From contig NZ_AP022853.1 in NCBI RefSeq assembly GCF_011764585.1, forward strand, positions 3,071,501 through 3,135,500: a stretch of 64,000 nucleotides of DNA, read 5' to 3'. The notes beneath the pieces were generated by a model. That model did not search any database. It was not told the DNA's origin and was given only the letters and a program-made list of their open reading frames with translations. This document shows, in pieces, positions 9,738 through 18,559 of this stretch. This stretch comes from Sulfurimicrobium lacus (lineage in GTDB: Bacteria; Pseudomonadota; Gammaproteobacteria; Burkholderiales; Sulfuricellaceae). Within the stretch, counting starts at the first letter, position 1, and every line of letters starts with the position of its first letter. Both the position numbers and the translations under genes were made by a program.

Positions 9738-10408
9738 GAGCGCAGGTCCGCCACGATCCTGCCGTCGACCATGCGCAACTTGCGCCGGGCGCGGTTGCCG
9801 ATTTCCGGGTCGTGCGTCACCAGGATCAGGGTCACGCCCCTGGCCGCCAGCCCTTCCAGGATACTCATCACTTCCTGCCCTGTGGCGCGGTCGAGGTTGC
9901 CGGTAGGCTCGTCGGCCAGGATCACCGCCGGTTGCATCACCGTGGCGCGCGCGATGGCGACGCGCTGGCGCTGGCCGCCGGAAAGCTGGTCCGGGCGGTG
10001 GGTCTCACGCCCGTTCAGGCCATAATCCGCGATCAGGCGGGCCACGCGGCTGTTGCGCTCGTCGGCCGGGACGCCGGCCAGCAGCAGGGGTAGTTCGATG
10101 TTCGCGGCGGCGGTAAGGCGCGGGATGAGATGGAAGAACTGGAACACGAAACCGATTTTTTCGCGCCGCACCCGCGCCTGCTCCTCGTCGGAAAGGCCGG
10201 TCACGTCGCGCTCGTCGAGGCGGTAAAGGCCGGCAGTGGGGCGGTCCAGCAAGCCGATCAGGTTGAGCAGCGTGGATTTCCCCGAGCCGGACGGCCCCAT
10301 GATGGAAAGGTATTCGCCCGCGTCGATGGACAAATCCACGTCGGACAGGGCATGGACTTCCTGGTCGCCCACCTGGAACACGCGCTGGATGCCCGCGAGC
10401 TGGATCAT
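9734..10408 (-). CDS. ABC transporter ATP-binding protein (MacB/LolD type)
   Basis: 224 residues with Walker A GPSGSGKSTLL near residue 38, the signature LSGGQRQRVAIARA and Walker B VILADEPTGNLD followed by the H-loop LVTHD. FQFFHLIPRLTA is typical of the LolD/MacB/FtsE group. The ATG at 10408 (MIQLAG) is preferred to an upstream TTG at 10420. It powers the two permeases that follow and should act with the membrane-fusion protein encoded just upstream. Confidence 0.94.
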   Translation of the reverse strand: MIQLAGIQRVFQVGDQEVHALSDVDLSIDAGEYLSIMGPSGSGKSTLLNLIGLLDRPTAGLYRLDERDVTGLSDEEQARVRREKIGFVFQFFHLIPRLTAAANIELPLLLAGVPADERNSRVARLIADYGLNGRETHRPDQLSGGQRQRVAIARATVMQPAVILADEPTGNLDRATGQEVMSILEGLAARGVTLILVTHDPEIGNRARRKLRMVDGRIVADLRS

Positions 10409-10427
10409 GGCTAAAAACAACAGCCGC

Positions 10428-10482
10428 GTAGCGGCACTCCGTCCCCCTCTACCTCTGGGAGAGGGCTGGGGGTGAGGGAAAC
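10428..10482 (+). repeat. REP-like palindromic repeat, copy 1
   Basis: An imperfect palindrome with the plan GTAGCG...GTCCCCCTC...GGGAGAGGG...GGTGAGGGAAAC. The same plan recurs at 43953-44010 (same orientation) and 50336-50397 (opposite orientation). All three sit between consecutive genes of one transcription unit; this one separates the adaptor and ATPase genes. It can fold in RNA and may affect mRNA stability or relative expression. No coding role is seen. Confidence 0.75.
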
Positions 10483-10501
10483 GGTCATGGCATTCATAAC
10501 T

Positions 10502-11695
10502 TCACTTGCCATGACCGTTGGGCTTGCTGCCTGCCTGCTCCACCGCGACACGCACCCCGGCCTTGACCCCGGCGCGGTCGAGGGAAGTCACGATCTGTTC
10601 TCCTGCCTTCAGGCCGCCGGTGATTTCGCTGTATTCCCAGTTGGAGAGGCCGGTTCTTACCTGGCGCTCTTCCAGCCGCTCGTCGCCGGGACGCAGCACC
10701 AGCACCTTGTCCCCTTCCAGCAAGGCCGCGGTCGGGATGCGAACCACGTTGGGATGCGTGGTGTAGACGATCTCCACGTCGGCGCTGTAACCCACCAGCA
10801 GCGCCTTGGTCGCCGCAGGATCGTCGAACTGCACCTCCACTTCCACCGTGCGCGCCTGCTTTTCCAGGTCCAGCACGTAAGGCGCGATGCGCCGCACCTT
10901 GCCGCCGAAATGGCGCCCGGGCATGGCGTCCAGGGTGATGCGCGCAAGCATGCCGACCTGCACATGAGGCGCATCCACTTCGTCGATCGGCGCGCTGACG
11001 TAGAGACAGGAGTCATCGATCAGATCAATGGCGGGGGGGGTGGGGATGCCGGGGGGCGACGGCGTGGTGAATTCGCCCAGCTCGCCGGTTACTTCGGCCA
11101 CGATACCGTCGAAAGGCGCGCGCAACTGGGTGCGATCCATGCCGGCCCGGGCCACGGCGATGCGCTCGCGGGCCTGGCCGGCATCGGTGCGTGCGGCGTC
11201 ACAGGCGGCGCGCCGCGCCTTGGCATCCGACACGGCCTGATCCAGGCGCGCGTCGGACACGAAGCCGCGCGCCTTGAGCTCGCGCGTGCGTTCCGCGTCG
11301 CGCTCGAACTGCGCCGCCACGGTGCAGGCCTGCTGAATGCCGGCTTGGGCGGAATTGAGCTGCTGACGCGAAAGTTTTTCCTGCGCCGAGAGGTCCTCGT
11401 TCCACAATTCCAGCAACACCTGTCCGGCTTTCACGCGCTCGCCCTCATGCACCAGCAAGTGCGCGATCTGCCCGCCGGATTGCGGCGCCAGCCGGGCACG
11501 ACGGCACGCCTTGACCGTTCCGGCCCGGGTGTTGGCCACGGTCGCCTCGACGGTGCCGGGTTCCACTTGCGTCACCACCACGACGACTGGCTTTGCGCGC
11601 GTCCCATACCAGCCGGCCGCGAACAGCAGCGCCAGCAACGCTAAGGCCAGGATAAGGCGCAAGGGAAATTTACGTGCTTTGGTCGGGAGGTCCAT
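10502..11695 (-). CDS. periplasmic adaptor (HlyD/MacA-type membrane fusion protein)
   Basis: 397 residues with one N-terminal membrane helix (LRLILALALLALLFAAGW), a lipoyl-like half motif (GQIAHLLVHEGERVKAGQVL), an alpha-helical hairpin rich in Ala, Arg and Glu, the second lipoyl half near LRAPFDGIVAEVTGELGEF, then a beta-barrel domain. This is the MacA/RND adaptor layout. It heads the group adaptor-ATPase-permease-permease, so it should bridge the ABC exporter to an outer-membrane channel, possibly the TolC-like protein at 50418-51722. A hairpin upstream separates it from the CBS gene. Confidence 0.92.
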   Translation of the reverse strand: MDLPTKARKFPLRLILALALLALLFAAGWYGTRAKPVVVVVTQVEPGTVEATVANTRAGTVKACRRARLAPQSGGQIAHLLVHEGERVKAGQVLLELWNEDLSAQEKLSRQQLNSAQAGIQQACTVAAQFERDAERTRELKARGFVSDARLDQAVSDAKARRAACDAARTDAGQARERIAVARAGMDRTQLRAPFDGIVAEVTGELGEFTTPSPPGIPTPPAIDLIDDSCLYVSAPIDEVDAPHVQVGMLARITLDAMPGRHFGGKVRRIAPYVLDLEKQARTVEVEVQFDDPAATKALLVGYSADVEIVYTTHPNVVRIPTAALLEGDKVLVLRPGDERLEERQVRTGLSNWEYSEITGGLKAGEQIVTSLDRAGVKAGVRVAVEQAGSKPNGHGK

Positions 11696-11735
11696 AGAGC
11701 AACAAAATACCCGAACGGGGTGGCAGTAACAAGAA

Positions 11736-11757
11736 GAGGCAGGGTCGCCCCTGCCTC
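11736..11757 (-). terminator. putative Rho-independent terminator after the CBS gene
   Basis: A perfect 9-bp stem (GAGGCAGGG/CCCTGCCTC) with a 4-base loop, followed on the reverse strand by TTCTTGTT. It lies 40 bases past the stop of the reverse-strand CBS gene and before the exporter operon. Confidence 0.6.
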
Positions 11758-11796
11758 AATTTGATTCCAAGACGGGAGTTCGGCCCCCGCGAAAGA

Positions 11797-12396
11797 TCAG
11801 GCGCTGGCCAGCAGCGCTTCGATCTCGGCGAAGGTCTTGGCGATTTCCGTGGTCGGGATTTCGATGTCCAGCTGCCGGGCAATCTGCGACGCGGAGATGA
11901 TGCCGCGGATCACCTGCTTGTTTTCCCGCTCGTGGCGGTCCACCACCAGGGCGTGCGAACGGCCGGCCTGCTTGAGAGTCGCGACGATGTTGCCGACTCG
12001 GGTACGGTTGATGTCTTCCATGCAGATCACTTCGAGCTTGTCCTGCGGCGTCATGATGTCCTGCACAGTAATGTCGTGGTAGGTGCCGCCATGCTTCTGG
12101 ATATGCTGGATCGGCTTGGCGCCGTGCAAATCGGTCGACGTGATCAGCCCGACCACGGTGTCGTCGTCGTTCACCACCAGCAACAAGCGCACGCCGCGAT
12201 GCTTCATGCGCGCATTGGCAGCATCGATCGGCGCCTTTTCCGCGATGGTCAGCGCACTGACCTTCTTGAGGTCCGTCATTACCGCAATGGCCGGATCATC
12301 CAGCTTGATGAGGTCGAAAATCCGCTCGGTACGATGGAAAGAAGCCCCATTTTCCAGCTTGGCGGAAGCGATCGGGGTGTATTCGATGTTGGTCAC
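11797..12396 (-). CDS. CBS-domain pair protein
   Basis: 199 residues made essentially of two CBS motifs: the first around VMTDLKKVSALTIAEKAPIDAA to VGLITSTDLHG, the second around DIMTPQDKLEVICMEDI to VIRGIISASQIARQL. There is no attached enzyme or channel domain. CBS pairs bind adenine nucleotides and act as energy-sensing regulatory modules, so this is probably a free-standing regulator; its partner is not identifiable. It is monocistronic with a hairpin after it. Confidence 0.88.
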   Translation of the reverse strand: MTNIEYTPIASAKLENGASFHRTERIFDLIKLDDPAIAVMTDLKKVSALTIAEKAPIDAANARMKHRGVRLLLVVNDDDTVVGLITSTDLHGAKPIQHIQKHGGTYHDITVQDIMTPQDKLEVICMEDINRTRVGNIVATLKQAGRSHALVVDRHERENKQVIRGIISASQIARQLDIEIPTTEIAKTFAEIEALLASA

Positions 12397-12519
12397 GGCG
12401 CGTCTCTCCTCTATTGTTTTACTGATAAAAGTCGGGTTTTTACCCGTTTCTTATGCTACGCCAACAAACAGAGACGTTTAATCAAAATATTTGATGGCTC
12501 GACGCCACAGCCCTTATCT

Positions 12520-13020
12520 TCACCCGTTCACGGCATCCGGCAGCTTGTCCGCTTCAAGAAAAGAGGAAAGTTCGTTCAGCGCCAGCCGATAGACTTCGCG
12601 CTTGAACTCGATCACCGACTCGAGGGGGATCCAGTAATGGTGCCAGCGCCAGGCATCGAACTCGGGATGGCTGGTGGCGCGCAGTCTGACATCGCAATCG
12701 CGCCCGACCAGGCGCAGCAGGAACCAGATCTGCTTCTGCCCGCGATAACTGCCGCGCCATTCGCGCTTGACCCAGTGCTGCGGCACGTCGTAGTGCAGCC
12801 AGTCCTGGGTGCGCCCGAGAATGCGCACATGCTCCGGCAACAGGCCGACTTCTTCATGCAGTTCGCGATACATCGCCTGCTCCGGCGATTCACCGGATTT
12901 GATGCCGCCTTGCGGGAATTGCCAGGAGTGTTCCCTGATCCGCTTGCCCCAGAATACTTCGTTCCTGGCATTGCACAGAACTATGCCGACATTGGGGCGG
13001 TAACCGTCCTGGTCAATCAT
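12520..13020 (-). CDS. rppH: RNA pyrophosphohydrolase (Nudix)
   Basis: 166 residues. [17 protein letters not shown] at the N-terminus and the Nudix box starting [17 protein letters not shown] and completed by HEEVGL near residues 38-60 identify RppH, which removes pyrophosphate from 5'-triphosphorylated mRNA and triggers RNase E decay. The downstream [15 protein letters not shown] segment is also characteristic. In many betaproteobacteria rppH neighbours proS; here proS lies about 12 kb away, as if the exported-protein cluster had been inserted between them. That last point is inference. Confidence 0.95.
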   Translation of the reverse strand: MIDQDGYRPNVGIVLCNARNEVFWGKRIREHSWQFPQGGIKSGESPEQAMYRELHEEVGLLPEHVRILGRTQDWLHYDVPQHWVKREWRGSYRGQKQIWFLLRLVGRDCDVRLRATSHPEFDAWRWHHYWIPLESVIEFKREVYRLALNELSSFLEADKLPDAVNG

Positions 13021-13083
13021 TTTTGAACATCGCTTTGAATTCGTTAAATTACCGCAATTTTTTCACATTTCGCCCCGCAATGA

Positions 13084-13107
13084 AAGCCGCGCCGCCCGGC
13101 GCGGCTT
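13084..13107 (-). terminator. hairpin after the spermidine-synthase-like gene
   Basis: A perfect 10-bp GC-rich stem (AAGCCGCGCC/GGCGCGGCTT) with a 4-base loop, 15 bases past the stop of the reverse-strand gene at 13122. On that strand it is followed by a weak T stretch (TTTCATT if the stem end is counted). It probably ends the six-gene unit that starts near 24466. Confidence 0.6.
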
Positions 13108-13121
13108 GCGGAGGAGGTGTC

Positions 13122-13910
13122 TCAGACCAGCAAACGCTTTTCGCTGTGCACGTTGAGATTGCGCAAGGCGTCGACAAAGTCGGGAAACTCCAGACCGTAT
13201 TCCGCCTCCAGTTGCTTCGCCCGTTCCTTGAGCTCCTGCCAGCGCGGGTTGCCGGGGCTGCGCTTGAATCCGAACACGATGACGTTGCTCAGGCGCGCCG
13301 TGGTCATACACACGACCAGGCTGTTGAAGCTGGCCTCGATGCGCTTGAGATAGACGTCGAACAGCTTGTCGCTGCTCCACAGGTTCACCACCAGCACGCC
13401 GTCGTCTGTCAGCGCCGCCGCGCAGTCGTCGTAAAAGCTCTGGCTCGCCAGCGCCTCCACCAGGCTGCGGTCGTCGTAGCCGTCGACCATCAGCACGTCG
13501 TATCTGGCAGCGTGATCGCGCACATAATCCACGCCATCGGCAATTTCCACCGCAAAGCGCTCATCCGTTTCGGGAAGGAAGAAATGGCTGCGCGCCGCCG
13601 CCAGAACCTGGGGATTGATTTCGACCACATGCGTCTGGACCGAGGGCAGTTTGTGGTACACGAATTTTGCCACGGAGCCGCCACCCAGGCCGACCATCAG
13701 GATGTTCGCGGGAACGTGACGAAACAGCAGAAACCCCATCATCGAGCGGGTGTAAGCCAGTTCCAGCTCGTACGGCGCGTTGATGCGCATCGCGCTTTGC
13801 ACCGTGACGCCGCCCAGGTGCAGGTAACGCACGCCGTCGCGCTCGCTCACGTCCACCGTGCCCTGCTCGCTCACCGCCTTATGGGTGCGCCATTTGGAAA
13901 GAAAACCCAC
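13122..13910 (-). CDS. spermidine synthase-like (polyamine aminopropyltransferase family) protein
   Basis: 262 residues with an SAM-type Rossmann core: ILMVGLGGGSVAKFV near residue 70, THVVEINPQVLAAA near 92, and YDVLMVDGYDD near 137. This matches the short spermidine-synthase-like family of proteobacteria, in which true aminopropyltransfer is often unproven. It lacks the usual N-terminal beta domain of SpeE. It follows the exported-protein genes by 30 bases on the same strand and precedes a hairpin, so it may be the last gene of that unit. Methyltransferase activity is an alternative. Confidence 0.8.
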   Translation of the reverse strand: MGFLSKWRTHKAVSEQGTVDVSERDGVRYLHLGGVTVQSAMRINAPYELELAYTRSMMGFLLFRHVPANILMVGLGGGSVAKFVYHKLPSVQTHVVEINPQVLAAARSHFFLPETDERFAVEIADGVDYVRDHAARYDVLMVDGYDDRSLVEALASQSFYDDCAAALTDDGVLVVNLWSSDKLFDVYLKRIEASFNSLVVCMTTARLSNVIVFGFKRSPGNPRWQELKERAKQLEAEYGLEFPDFVDALRNLNVHSEKRLLV

Positions 13911-13940
13911 TGCTTGCGTTGCTCCTGATGTCCCGAACTA

Positions 13941-14807
13941 CTACTGGACGGCAATGCTTCTGGTCAGCATGCTGGGAGGACGGTTGCTGCCCGGGTTGCT
14001 GTCGAGATAGCGCACGCTCAGTATGGTCGGCACGGAAATGAACTGCAGGATATGATCGCCGGGTGTATTGCTGACCGCTCTTTGCATCGAGACCGGTCCG
14101 TTGAAAACAAAATACCCGGGACCGGCTGCCGTCAGAGTGACATTCTCACGGTCGCCCTGCACAGTCGCAAGCTCCACGGTCAGCGTACTCTGTCCAATGA
14201 GATCAGGATCGGTCACTGCAATCTGCAACGGAATACCTACAACTCCAGCCGCCGGACCCGGCGCCAGAATCGCAGCTGGCCCGAAAGCGATCTGCCCCAG
14301 TACGCCGCTCTGGCTGGAGAAGGGGTTGTCGCCCGAGACCGCCGCCATGCGCCACCCCTCCTTGCCGCGGTGCATCAGGAACATGCTGTGCCCGCTGAAG
14401 ATGCCCGGCTGAAAACTGGTGACGGAGAGAAAACGTTTTTCCCAGTTGGTCTGGATCACCGCGACGTCCGGTCCTGCCACCACCTGGGTGTCGAACAGGT
14501 GCAGACGAATCTGCTTGAGCGCATTGCTGTCTTGGGCAACGCCATCGATCAGACGCTGATAGCCGATCATGGCGGGGTCCAGCCGGGTACGGATCAGATT
14601 GACATTGCCGGTTTCGTAGGCGCGAATAAGCTCGTCCAGCGCAAGCTGCGCCTTCTGTGCCTCGGCCAGATCGGCGATCGGCTTTGCTGCGGCAGCCTTT
14701 GCCTCGCCTGCCGCATCATCCGCCGCCGACGCGGGTTGAATCAAGCCCGCCAACCCCAGCAACAGCAAGCACAGGCTGCTCGTCAGCAGTTTCTTTCTCA
14801 TGGACAT
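13941..14807 (-). CDS. exported protein of unknown function, last of five in cluster
   Basis: 288 residues. A signal peptide spans residues 1-29 (KKLLTSSLCLLLLGLAGLIQPASA). The first mature half is helical (AQKAQLALDELIRAYETGNVNLIRTRLDPAMIGYQRLIDG) and resembles an NTF2-like or stress-type fold with WEKRFLSV; the second half is beta-rich and ends with VRYLDSNPGSNRPPSML. No family is recognised with confidence. It lies 14 bases after the beta-barrel-like gene with an AAAGGGA ribosome site, so it is probably cotranslated with the cluster. Predicted location is the periplasm or cell surface. Confidence 0.75.
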   Translation of the reverse strand: MSMRKKLLTSSLCLLLLGLAGLIQPASAADDAAGEAKAAAAKPIADLAEAQKAQLALDELIRAYETGNVNLIRTRLDPAMIGYQRLIDGVAQDSNALKQIRLHLFDTQVVAGPDVAVIQTNWEKRFLSVTSFQPGIFSGHSMFLMHRGKEGWRMAAVSGDNPFSSQSGVLGQIAFGPAAILAPGPAAGVVGIPLQIAVTDPDLIGQSTLTVELATVQGDRENVTLTAAGPGYFVFNGPVSMQRAVSNTPGDHILQFISVPTILSVRYLDSNPGSNRPPSMLTRSIAVQ

Positions 14808-14821
14808 ATTCCCTTTACAGT

Positions 14822-16546
14822 TCAGTACAGATAAACCAGCTGCAGACCAACGGTCCTGTCGCTATAGTTGGTGATGACGCCACCACCGCCGTTTTGGTTG
14901 TTCCTGACATAAAGTCGGAGCGAATTTTGCCCCTTGAACGGGTAAACCGCATCCACCTGATAGCTCCTCAGGCGCAAATCCGCCCCGCCCGTGGTCTGCG
15001 TTGTTGTCCCGTCCGACAAGCTGGCATTCAGTGACCCCCAGCCGGTACGCTGGGCTGAAACACCCAGGCCCAACATGGTGGAACGGGTGCTGCCGCCAGC
15101 ATCGAGGCGTTGCTCCTGCAGCGAAGCAGTGAAGTTTGTCCCCAGCGTCCAGGTGCCACCGGCCACGCCGGAATCATCGCTCCAGTTCCTGCCCACCGTT
15201 CCGATCCAGCCTGTGGTTTTGGCGTTCGCGCCAGGCGCCGCATTGCTACTGACTTTTTGCTCGGTATAACCGAGGCTGCCACTCCAAGCCTGTCCATAGT
15301 AGAAAAGTGAAGCGCCATTGCCTTCATTTTTGCTGCTGGCACCAGTATTGCCGCTTTCACCCTTGGATTGGGAGTGATTCAACATCAAGCCCCAGCCTGG
15401 CCAATCAGCACCGAAATTGATGAAAGCCCCGGCCAGCAGCGCATCGGTTTTTTGCGCATTGACGGTATTCAGGGCGCCTTCATTGACCGAATGACGCGCA
15501 TCAGCGGTAAACGTCACCCACGGTGCGGCGGTCCAGTCGCCAGCGACATAGGTTTCCTTGATACCCGGGGCCGCCATGCCCGAAAGGGAACTATAGTACC
15601 TGCCGATTTTGTGATGACCCGCGCGCAGTCCCACGCTTTGCACCCGCCAGTTGGCATCGACGATGAGGGCATTATCCTTATGCTCCTGCAGCCCCTCCTC
15701 CTGCCAGCGGCTCACACCGGCTTCGCCCTGCACCCCGAGCTCACCCTGCTGATAGGCAAAACCGGCCGTGGTGGCCCGCGCCGAAGCCGGCGCGAGTAGC
15801 GACATTCCCTGCCCCAGGCTGCCCCTATCGTCAGAATATCCCTGGGTGGTCACATAGCCGCGCCATGCGTCGTTCAGCGGGGTTTCAACCTTGCCCGCAT
15901 AAACATTACGCAGAAACTGGGTACGCTGCACGGTATTGGCCAGACTCTCCCAGCTTTGCGCCAGCACACCCGCACTGGCGGAGAGCATGGATTGCCCGAA
16001 CATCTTCTGCCCCCCCACGCCACGCAGGCCAACGCTGGTGCCCAACTGAGAATAACTTGCCACCACATCCCCCAGCGTGACTTGATAATCCTTCCCCGCG
16101 CGCCCCATCAGCAAGCTGTTGATCTGGGTAGGATGGGATGAAAGCACGGAACGGTCGTTGGTATTGGTCAGGGAAAGCTGCATGTAACTCAGATCACCTT
16201 CAGCGGAAGTCCCGCGCAGGTCGCTTTGCACATCCGCCTTGTAGTAGCTGCCGCTTCTGGTGGGCGTCAGCAGGTTGCCGCCGGAAGAACTGTTCACATA
16301 TTTGTCCAGCGTTACCCCGCCATGCCATTCGATGGTGGTACCGCCATCCGCTTGCTGCACCAGATCCGGCGCCTGTCCGCCGGCAGCGCTTTGCTGCCAG
16401 GCCTGCAGTACCTCGCTGTTATCGGCCAGGATGGCAGGGTTGCTCAAATCAGCCGCAGCAGCCGTGCCGCAGCTCGCTGCAAGCGCCAGCAACCACCCGC
16501 CCTGGAAACCGCAGGAATTCCCCTTGATACCTCGCCTGAATGTCAT
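14822..16546 (-). CDS. outer-membrane beta-barrel-like protein of unknown function
   Basis: 574 residues with an N-terminal export signal (LLALAASCGTAAAA). The mature part is dominated by alternating amphipathic strands joined by Gly/Ser/Asn turns (for example SYYKADVQSDLRG, AGFAYQQGELGVQGEAGVS, SFKGQNS-type strands), has few cysteines, and ends VGLQLVYLY, a terminal aromatic typical of barrels recognised by BamA. It is not one of the named porin families I can recognise. It follows the Fn3 gene by 26 bases with an AAAGG ribosome site. A role as anchor or secretion pore for the neighbouring giant protein is inference. Confidence 0.72.
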   Translation of the reverse strand: MTFRRGIKGNSCGFQGGWLLALAASCGTAAAADLSNPAILADNSEVLQAWQQSAAGGQAPDLVQQADGGTTIEWHGGVTLDKYVNSSSGGNLLTPTRSGSYYKADVQSDLRGTSAEGDLSYMQLSLTNTNDRSVLSSHPTQINSLLMGRAGKDYQVTLGDVVASYSQLGTSVGLRGVGGQKMFGQSMLSASAGVLAQSWESLANTVQRTQFLRNVYAGKVETPLNDAWRGYVTTQGYSDDRGSLGQGMSLLAPASARATTAGFAYQQGELGVQGEAGVSRWQEEGLQEHKDNALIVDANWRVQSVGLRAGHHKIGRYYSSLSGMAAPGIKETYVAGDWTAAPWVTFTADARHSVNEGALNTVNAQKTDALLAGAFINFGADWPGWGLMLNHSQSKGESGNTGASSKNEGNGASLFYYGQAWSGSLGYTEQKVSSNAAPGANAKTTGWIGTVGRNWSDDSGVAGGTWTLGTNFTASLQEQRLDAGGSTRSTMLGLGVSAQRTGWGSLNASLSDGTTTQTTGGADLRLRSYQVDAVYPFKGQNSLRLYVRNNQNGGGGVITNYSDRTVGLQLVYLY

Positions 16547-16572
16547 GGTTCAACGCCTTTTTTCAAACTTGT

Positions 16573-18546
16573 TCATGGCTGTGCAATCTCTACCGCCTCC
16601 GACGGTTTTCCCTGGACGCCGTTGACAGCCTGGTAAACCGCCCGGTACTCGCTCCTGCCGCGCGGCAGATTGGCGTGAGTCGCTTCCCCGCCTTCCGCCG
16701 CCGGCCCGGCCAGAACGATCCAGGCATCCGAAGCCGCTGTCCTGAATTGTATCACCACCCCCAGACCAGCCGGAGGCGCGGAGAAGCGCACCAGGGCATG
16801 GGGAAAGGGCTCGGCTACCCGTGCCACTTCCGGCCTGCGGGCGGTCGGAATTTCCTGGTTGCCCACCCTCACGGCCACTGCGCTGCCCGGATCGCTGCGG
16901 TTGCCGCTCTTGTCCAGCGCCACAAGCTGATACCAGTACACTTTTCCTGCCTCAACCGAGGAATCCTCGAAACTGCGGGCCTTTTGTGGCAACGGATCGC
17001 CCAGCACCAGACCGCGCTCGCGCGCCGAGAGGGAACGCAATACCAGGAACTGCTCCACATCCTCTTCACGCCCCGCCGGCGCAAAACCAAGCGTCACCTT
17101 GCCATTGCTGCCGTCAATAGACGTGATGCGAGGGGCGGGGGGCGGCACCGTGTCAGGCAGTGTCGCCGTTACATCCCTGCCGGGCCGGCTTTCCTGGTTG
17201 TCGTAGCCGACCGCAACAATACGGTAACTGAACGCCCCGCTTCTGCCCGGGCCATAATAGTCATCGTAAAACGGTTCAGGGCGTACCCGGCCATTAAGGC
17301 GCAGCCACTGATCCTCGCCATCGCCACGCCGCTCGATAAAATACCCGGCCACCGCCGCGCTGACCGGCTCCCAGGCAAGGTGCACACGCGTGCGCCCTAC
17401 CTCCGCCTTCAGCCCGGAAACGGCTGGCGGCGCTTGGCGCCCAGCGGTTTGCACCATCACCGCGCGTGAAGGCGTTCCCAGGTCGCCGCGTGGCCCCATG
17501 GCGCGCAGGCGGTAGTAGTAGGCCGTCCCGGGGCGCAGGTTGCGGTCTATGTGGCGCGCGACATCGGCACGCAATCCTTGAGGCGTCAGAGTCTCATAGG
17601 GACCGTCGTAAAGATAGGCACGTTCAACCACGTATCCCGTCGTATGGGGATTACCGCTGCCTTTCCAGCGCAGGGTGACCTCGTCCCGATCCGCAGCAGC
17701 ATTGAATTCGAATGGCGGCTCAAGCGCCTTGAGATCGGCGGCAAACAGCTTGACACTGGCCGGCTCGCTCCTGCGGCCGAGTGCGTCCACGGCGAAAACA
17801 CGGTAAGTCAGTTCGTTTTCGAGGGGCGCATTTCTGTCCACCAGCGCCGGCTGCAAAACATTCCAGCGCAGGCCGCGCACCAGCGGTTTAGGGGTGATCA
17901 GCACGCCATCCCGTTCAACGACATAGGCGATGACGGGGAGATTGCGATCAACATGGGCCGGAGACCAGTACAGTGCCACGCCGCCCCCCTGTGCCAGTGC
18001 CTTCAGCTCCAGGGGTGCAGCAGCGAGGGGGCTGGCAACGGTGCCATCCACGGGAGAACTGGTAAAAGAGACATTCACGGGCTTGGCGTTACGGTCCAGG
18101 CCAATCACCCGATAGGCCCGTTTTCCCGGCGCGACATGCGGCAGAACCCAGCCCAGACCGAGGGCTCGCGCATACGGCCAGTCCGCCATGGCACGTGCAC
18201 CGAGCAATCCATAGACAAGATTCACATCCTCGGGCTTGCTGGCTTTGGCAAGCACATCCTGCAGCTGGCGCACCCCTTCGGCATCTTTTTGCGACACGGC
18301 AGCAAGCGCCTCCGCCTCGCCAGGCACGATGCGATCCACCAGCACCTGCCCGCCTGAGGAATCGAGCAGCCGCCAGCCTCCGGCAGGCCAGCGACCGACG
18401 GGAGGAAACCACCACAGCCTGACCTCGCCCATGCCGTCGGAAGCGGCAAACATGCCGCCGACCGCGTCCTTGGCATCCACCGCCCAGGCCGGGCTCGCCA
18501 GCCAGAGTGCCAGCATGGCCAGCCAGACTGAAAAAATACGTGCCAT
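16573..18546 (-). CDS. exported protein with four fibronectin type III domains
   Basis: 657 residues. The ATG at 18546 (MARIFSVW) is chosen because AGAGGG precedes it and a signal peptide ending SPAWA follows. After an N-terminal region of about 170 residues come four Fn3-like units: around LKALAQGGGVALYWSPA, around VTLRWKGSGNPHTTGYVVERA, around VHLAWEPVSAAVAGYFIERR, and around VTLGFAPAGREEDVEQFLVL. Each shows the W...Y.VER and TAYYYRLRA-type pattern. Such domains usually mediate protein or polysaccharide contact at the surface. It starts 13 bases after the giant protein gene. Confidence 0.85.
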   Translation of the reverse strand: MARIFSVWLAMLALWLASPAWAVDAKDAVGGMFAASDGMGEVRLWWFPPVGRWPAGGWRLLDSSGGQVLVDRIVPGEAEALAAVSQKDAEGVRQLQDVLAKASKPEDVNLVYGLLGARAMADWPYARALGLGWVLPHVAPGKRAYRVIGLDRNAKPVNVSFTSSPVDGTVASPLAAAPLELKALAQGGGVALYWSPAHVDRNLPVIAYVVERDGVLITPKPLVRGLRWNVLQPALVDRNAPLENELTYRVFAVDALGRRSEPASVKLFAADLKALEPPFEFNAAADRDEVTLRWKGSGNPHTTGYVVERAYLYDGPYETLTPQGLRADVARHIDRNLRPGTAYYYRLRAMGPRGDLGTPSRAVMVQTAGRQAPPAVSGLKAEVGRTRVHLAWEPVSAAVAGYFIERRGDGEDQWLRLNGRVRPEPFYDDYYGPGRSGAFSYRIVAVGYDNQESRPGRDVTATLPDTVPPPAPRITSIDGSNGKVTLGFAPAGREEDVEQFLVLRSLSARERGLVLGDPLPQKARSFEDSSVEAGKVYWYQLVALDKSGNRSDPGSAVAVRVGNQEIPTARRPEVARVAEPFPHALVRFSAPPAGLGVVIQFRTAASDAWIVLAGPAAEGGEATHANLPRGRSEYRAVYQAVNGVQGKPSEAVEIAQP

Positions 18547-18559
18547 CTTGGATGCCCTC

